Source: Ophioceras dolichostomum
Lineage: Eukaryota > Ascomycota > Sordariomycetes > Magnaporthales > Ophioceraceae
Reading direction: 5' to 3'
Length of the DNA: 64,000 bases
Assembly: GCA_003049485.1 (NCBI GenBank)
Contig: PYST01000014.1
Location: forward strand, 124,001-188,000
Shown: positions 60,601 to 64,000 of the stretch, one piece after another
Layout: each line of letters opens with the position of its first letter
Position numbering within the stretch: position 1 is the first letter of the stretch
Program-made: the position numbers and the translations under genes
The notes under the pieces: generated by a model
What the model was told of the DNA's origin: nothing
Seen by the model: the letters and a program-made list of their open reading frames with translations, nothing else
Database searches by the model: none

Positions 60601-61522
60601 CCAATCCTTAAATGGGCTCCTCCGCCTGAGGATCGGTGAGCCAGAGGTCGACGGGGCTATCTCCTTCCCCGGCCTGATGGCCGATTTGCGCATCCGTATG
60701 ATGCTGGCGAAAAACATCACCAAGCTCTATCAAGAAATTGGAAACATATCTAGCGAAGACCTCCACGGTGCAGCCCTGTTCGACTACGAGAACCTCATCG
60801 CGCGGATTCGGCATCTCAGCAAGCCACCACTCGCGCTATGGGAGAAGGACGAGTGCGCCCCCGTGCAGTCCGTGATCGACCGCCTCGCACTCCCTTCCGT
60901 GCCTGAGTCGGTACCAGAGGGCTGCAAACCCACGGCACCCGTTCTCGGCTTGCCGTCGCCATCATACGCGGATCTGCAGAGACTCATCACCGCAGCAACG
61001 ACCGAGGCCGAGGTCCGTCTGCGGGTGACCCTCGTCGCGCGCTTGGCGTGGAGCATCAGATCTACGGAGGGCCTCGTCCGACATCCCCCGAGCGCGCCCG
61101 TGGAAACCTGCCACCCGCAGCACCAACGCGAGGAGGATACGGTGGGGTCCTCTGTGGAGCAGGGACGTCGGAATGATGGACTACTCAACCCCGATCTTCA
61201 ATCTCAAGCTCGGGTGCTCTCGATGAGAATGAGTCGGTGGTATGCAGACTTGTTCCGGCATAGGACGTTCTTTGTGACGAAGCACCGCATCGTCGGCGTA
61301 GGTGTGACTGGGGTTACCGACATCCGCCCCGGGGACGAGCTGCTGATTCAGGAGATACCGAGCTTGCCACTGATCGCCAGGCCGACAGGCAAAGCAAATA
61401 CGTCTGGTGATGTGTACAGGACCATCGTCGGCCATGCCAACGTCCGCGGTTTGAAGAATGGAGAGTTTCACGAGCTAGAGATGTATCAGCGGCCGCCTCC
61501 TCAGTGGTTTAAGTTCAAATGA
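57674..61522 (+). CDS. TPR-ZZ-HET domain protein (heterokaryon incompatibility-like)
   Basis: Likely intracellular non-self recognition or cell-death effector, by homology of the HET domain only. The frame is open from 57311, but MGIEQSTITAPLS at 57674 looks like the true start because the upstream part is low in similarity to anything. It would be 1282 aa, or 1255 if the in-frame 81-nt intron 58890-58970 is removed (gtacgt donor, gctgactaa branch, ctccag acceptor). N-terminal TPR-like helices include GGSHHPTAVDIVRAQASIAF and NGKLDEAAEVLHRAAARG. A ZZ-type zinc finger follows at Cys256, 259, 261, 271, 274, 281 and 284. The HET domain starts at about residue 542 (YEALSYVWGKAP, RSLWVDALCINQEDDD, WWTRTWIMQEYALA). 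The C-terminus has LPSWVPDFTVPR and the usual GVGVTGVTDIRPGDE tail. No NB-ARC or NACHT is seen. It is flanked by element relics. Confidence 0.85.
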   Translation: MGIEQSTITAPLSANNATRTAEVTEEALHQAYADAKEKYGALSDDSMAAAFALDDFYVNSEELGSCKRRVVLLTELLKVVETVGGSHHPTAVDIVRAQASIAFTSEQFNECERLDRRSVEGYGKHDPDGVSLRNALVRLAEVLAVNGKLDEAAEVLHRAAARGIDEECADRLYQIYQSRLHLQDFSHTAPGARETRSYKIHQDTVSIASLLIHAPIELSAGLLRLLGTLRFAAFDKVSAATAFRWSWMVSDSPLLCTGCQCEIAALPWFPCTLCANKVDLCLNCHQELLRGDLRLDCKSHDLWLLEIPAAPTDDPDLYVRWLRDVAKSAEEDARKCADRINDIYRDRSQINESVNFATIAVQPTEEKQAVPDLPLDEDLIRVQRCRQFQIRAQIPLRIRNAFEIQGTLVVVSEEETRGQQVVVVSGLTKAAPGNLPSELPDWEVSYSENDSDAFKAACSMIEAYVRLAEQPITSPVPNRPNQAGSGSDSLTQRPHSVRGALYARIPLQNTPSCTRVLELLQGDSNTAIECRLRTVDIRSETGSYEALSYVWGKAPPGDADVVKIGGQCLNITPNLRDALLALRYKDRPRSLWVDALCINQEDDDEKAHQIALMGEIYKAAKVVVVFLGADGTPFTSLFNFFGREPRTHDESFDRTVQRLGVTIPELVEALTQFCSFEWWTRTWIMQEYALASTPPQIRVGQIFVSTETMHDDTLKLVNEAGRPHGIYSERIHDLHKLANLTSQALAVLRSRRFGSGRVQLNFFQVFLSTQQLSRCTDARDIVFGRWVFLEPTLRRLFRPSHPLITLDKMFEKLAIWLLVFERWDAMFWVCPVRMSKQLPSWVPDFTVPRQQLVLGDIPFPKASESSANTAIILRGALALRGHFLDVVDAVFELDDPSWLHQACNLWHLDNYFARQEVESGLYGRPPSFSKELLQLFRAHTSTSIREWCTTFETGEFSMASTLQPSVDFMASVAEAVQSLNGLLRLRIGEPEVDGAISFPGLMADLRIRMMLAKNITKLYQEIGNISSEDLHGAALFDYENLIARIRHLSKPPLALWEKDECAPVQSVIDRLALPSVPESVPEGCKPTAPVLGLPSPSYADLQRLITAATTEAEVRLRVTLVARLAWSIRSTEGLVRHPPSAPVETCHPQHQREEDTVGSSVEQGRRNDGLLNPDLQSQARVLSMRMSRWYADLFRHRTFFVTKHRIVGVGVTGVTDIRPGDELLIQEIPSLPLIARPTGKANTSGDVYRTIVGHANVRGLKNGEFHELEMYQRPPPQWFKFK

Positions 61523-61540
61523 GCCCAATGGGAAAGGGGG

Positions 61541-61558
61541 TTAGGTTAGGTTAGGTTT
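61541..61558 (+). repeat. Interstitial (TTAGG)3 tract
   Basis: Directly after the HET stop codon: a G-run then ttaggttaggttaggttta. The unit is TTAGG, not the TTAGGG of most filamentous fungi, and is only three copies long. Confidence 0.7.
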
Positions 61559-61918
61559 ATTTAACGTCTGTATCGAGTGCTGTCTCACTCTGGCCTCCCT
61601 AGGAGCACAAGACTGCTAGCGACTACCAGATGATCTAGATACAGGGCCTAGCCCACCACGTCACGGTAGCTAGCATAACAAGCTTATCAGCCGACCAGTG
61701 TCGGCTTCCAGCACGAATAAAACAAGCTGCATCCCGAGGCCCCTAACTGGTGGACCGGTCGGGAACGCTCCCGATAGCCACAAGAAGCTTTTCTAGAAAA
61801 TATTCAGGCTATGGACAACCACGCCACAGTTTCACGGGCCAAGCTCGCTCCTCCCCGTGCATTCCATCTGTCACTTGATCAGCCTGCCCCGCACTGAGCA
61901 CCGCATCTCCACGAAACG

Positions 61919-62295
61919 ACGGTCGCTAAAGCCTCGTGGCTCAGCAGGAAGGAGGTCCCGAAGGCGGACGGATCAATGGTGGTATACCTAACGAAGGCGG
62001 CAGACGCGAGAAGGACCCTGGAAGAAGGATTTTTCCATGCTGGCGGGGAGTTAGGATAACACCAGCGTATTTGAAAGAAGGCCCCGACCAGAGCAGTGCT
62101 ACAACCGCCAAGAGGTCGGCCACAAGGCGTTTAAGTGCAAGAAGGCTCGGAGATATGCGCGGTGTGCCAAGGAGGGGCACCGTCATGATGAGGGTGGCGA
62201 GCGAGTGCTAAAATGCGTCCCGTGTGGGGGACCGCACGAGTCGTTTAGCAAGAGCTGCCCAAAGCTATCGGTGATACTGGGGCTGCCGGGTTGAA
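61919..62295 (+). mobile_element. Degenerate LINE (Tad/I-like) ORF1 zinc-knuckle relic
   Basis: Plus-strand frame one reads TVAKASWLSRKEVPKADGSM and VVYLTKAADARRTLEEGFFH, then stops at about 62052. After a frameshift, from 62067, it reads VFERRPRPEQCYNRQEVGHK, AFKCKKARRYARCAKEGHRH and KCVPCGGPHESFSKSC. This order (R-P-x-P-E-Q-C-Y-N, three CCHC-type knuckles, CGGPHESFS) is typical of ORF1 of fungal LINE-type elements. Knuckle one has Cys to Arg and knuckle two has lost cysteines, so the copy is dead. No ORF2 (endonuclease/RT) is present. Confidence 0.7.
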
Positions 62296-62380
62296 GCGTC
62301 ACAACCCGAGCATTGATTGGGCGATGGACACCATTTGTTTGAACTCCCGATTTTGTGACGAAAGATCTGGTCTAGTTTCC

Positions 62381-62489
62381 AAGTGCTACTTCAAAAACAA
62401 ATCCTTGTATCACGAGTTGTATGAGAAGGGTTTTTGGGTCATTCGTCATCAGCCATAATAAAACGTGGGAAGTGTTTGCAAACAAACAA
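62381..62489 (+). repeat. Direct repeat, right copy (~109 bp)
   Basis: Partner of 56178-56287, same orientation, 6.2 kb away. It begins aagtgctacttcaaa and ends aacaaacaa, after which both copies diverge abruptly. Confidence 0.9.
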
Positions 62490-63075
62490 GCAATCAAAAA
62501 GAGAAGAAAAGCAGTCAGCAGTTGCCGTATTCCTCTCTTCCTCCTTTCGTTTCTTTTTTCTTCTCCGAGGCGGTCAAAACAACATTCATTAAAAATAAGA
62601 ACTGAGATGAGAGATGATGGTAAGAACTGTTTGTTGAAACACTGCACACGCAACAGCAAAGCGAGGCGGAGGGAAAAAAAACTCAGAAAAACCTAAATCA
62701 GCGAGATAATGAAATATGCACCGAATATCAAGACATAACAACAGAACGAAAAACTAGCCTAGATAGCAAGACAGACAGATAAAAAGATGAAATCATCATG
62801 AGAATAAGAAAAGAAAACAAGGAAATCCCATGCCTCGATATCATCCAACCACCATTAAGTCCCTTCCTCCGTTCATCTTGCCAAATTCCCAAGCCAAGTC
62901 AGATCATTATCCATCTTCCCAATCCTATTGCTTTTTTTTGTTTTGCTTGTTTTCTTCCTCCAGTTGCCCTTTCCCATATATTCGCGATGCCCAATTTTCA
63001 ATAGAGCTTTCGCATGTTTTTCTCTCTCTCGCTGATCTCTCTCTCTCTCTCTCTTCCGGCAGGACTCTCTCTTCT
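62490..63075. other. AT-rich spacer / 3' flank
   Basis: A-rich and T-rich with ct-repeats (63024-63055). No gene is supported. The right part is probably the 3' untranslated region of the minus-strand gene that follows. Confidence 0.5.
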
Positions 63076-64000
63076 TCAAATCCCACCCTCAAGCGGCGGC
63101 GCATCATGCATGCTGACGTTGCTCCTCGCCGACGCATGAAGATGATGAAGACCCTGCACGTCCCGTTCCCTATCCCTGTCCCTGTGGCTTTCCCTCTCCC
63201 TACCACTAGGGGTAGGCGTGGTGGGGGTAGTCCCCCTAGCCAACAAGCTAGCCCCTCCCGCGTCGGACGAAGGCGGCGCGAACGCTACGGGCCTCTTCCC
63301 CGCCGTCCCCGGTTTCGCGACCAGGACCTGCGCCGGGTAGACGACGATCTCGTCGTCGCCCACGCCGTCGTCGTCGCCCCTGCGCACGACGAGCGGGAAG
63401 AGCACGACGCGAACGGTGGCGCCCGCCGCCTCGAGCTCTTCGTTTGTTTGCTGCGCTCCCCCTCCGGAAGAACGCTCGTTCATGCCGCCGGCGTTGAAGG
63501 CGACCGTCTCGGCCAGGTCGCCGTTCGCGTCGTACTCCGGCTGCAGGGGCGGGAACATCATGTACTCTGCGCGCTGGGTGCGCATCTCGATGGACAGGTC
63601 GACCGCCTCGCGAACGACACGCCGCAGCTGCGACTGGATCTGGTTCTCCAGGTTCGAGGGAGGGGGCAGGATCATGGACAAGGTCTGCAGCACGGCCTGC
63701 ACGACGGCCTCGGTGTCCTTCTCGCGCTGGTCCGAGAATGACTCCCTCCGCGACAGCAGCGTCAAAGTGACAGCGCGCCACTGCCTCACCGCGTGAGGCG
63801 GCCCCACTTCCGACAGCTGCTTCTCCAGCGTCTTGAGCTTCTGGCGCTGCTCGCGGTCCATGCCGAACAGGTAGCGCGTGAAGACGAACTCCCAGATCAT
63901 GGCCGTGGTCATGGCCATGAAGACGTCGCGCCTGCGCACGCGGTCGCGCAGGTAGTGGTCGACGTCCGAGCCGTCCAGCACGGCGTTGTCAAGCCGGTCG
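63076..64000 (-). CDS. Conserved fungal protein of unknown function (3' part, runs off the window)
   Basis: The minus-strand frame is open to the window edge, so the 5' part is missing; 308 codons are visible. The first part (DNAVLDGSDVDHYLRDRVRR, then VFMAMTTAMIWEFVFTRYLF) and the middle (LPPPSNLENQIQSQLRRVVR, then EAVDLSIEMRTQRAEYMMFP) read like a strongly conserved ascomycete family seen in many genomes as hypothetical. I cannot attach a function. The final 80 residues are low complexity with alternating Arg/Asp/Glu (RERESHRDRDRERD). Codon use matches the other genes here. Confidence 0.8.
   Translation of the reverse strand, partial: DRLDNAVLDGSDVDHYLRDRVRRRDVFMAMTTAMIWEFVFTRYLFGMDREQRQKLKTLEKQLSEVGPPHAVRQWRAVTLTLLSRRESFSDQREKDTEAVVQAVLQTLSMILPPPSNLENQIQSQLRRVVREAVDLSIEMRTQRAEYMMFPPLQPEYDANGDLAETVAFNAGGMNERSSGGGAQQTNEELEAAGATVRVVLFPLVVRRGDDDGVGDDEIVVYPAQVLVAKPGTAGKRPVAFAPPSSDAGGASLLARGTTPTTPTPSGRERESHRDRDRERDVQGLHHLHASARSNVSMHDAPPLEGGI

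Overview
The window is nuclear DNA of a filamentous ascomycete, most likely a sordariomycete (Pezizomycotina). The signs are short introns (about 50-215 nt) with GTRNGT-type donors and CTAAC/CTGAC-like branch points, GC-rich coding exons, AT- and pyrimidine-rich spacers, and typical Pezizomycotina genes: a velvet regulator, a Zn2Cys6 factor with a middle homology region, a HET-domain protein, a FunK1 relic and a DUF3602 protein. Genus cannot be fixed from the sequence. Exon structures were rebuilt by hand from splice signals and reading-frame continuity; none has transcript support.

Layout, left to right. 0.7-2.8 kb: replication-licensing ATPase Cdc6/Cdc18 (-), divergent from a molybdenum-cofactor sulfurase (3.9-6.6 kb, +). 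6.9-8.0 kb: secreted Asp-box beta-propeller protein (-). 9.2-11.3 kb: wax-synthase-type membrane acyltransferase (+). 11.6-16.3 kb: complete 10-exon telomerase reverse transcriptase (-). 18.6-25.4 kb: very large DH-BAR-SH3 Rho/Cdc42 exchange factor (+), with a poly-C assembly gap in its last intron. 25.4-34.6 kb: 9 kb with no recognisable gene, made of low-complexity tracts, ending at velB (34.6-36.6 kb, +). 39.8-40.4 kb: small DUF3602/Par32-like protein (+). 41.3-42.6 kb: GNAT acetyltransferase (+) with a GC-AG intron, tail to tail with uroporphyrinogen decarboxylase HEM12 (42.8-44.3 kb, -). 44.8-47.2 kb: intronless 809-residue protein of unknown function (+). 47.2-51.9 kb: long spacer leading to a Zn2Cys6 transcription factor (51.9-55.4 kb, +).

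55.4-62.5 kb is an accessory patch. A large TPR-ZZ-HET gene (incompatibility / NLR-like architecture without an NB domain) lies between two direct copies of a ~110-bp repeat. It is surrounded by relics of a Ty3/gypsy pol gene, a FunK1 gene fragment and a LINE ORF1 zinc-knuckle region. This is the most unusual part of the window. The right edge (63.1-64.0 kb) holds the 3' part of a conserved fungal protein (-) that runs off the end.

Most genes are unrelated housekeeping or regulatory genes (replication licensing, telomere maintenance, haem, Moco activation, polarity, development). No secondary-metabolite cluster, rRNA, tRNA or CRISPR was found. Spacers are rich in microsatellites, notably TAGG/CTAC arrays.
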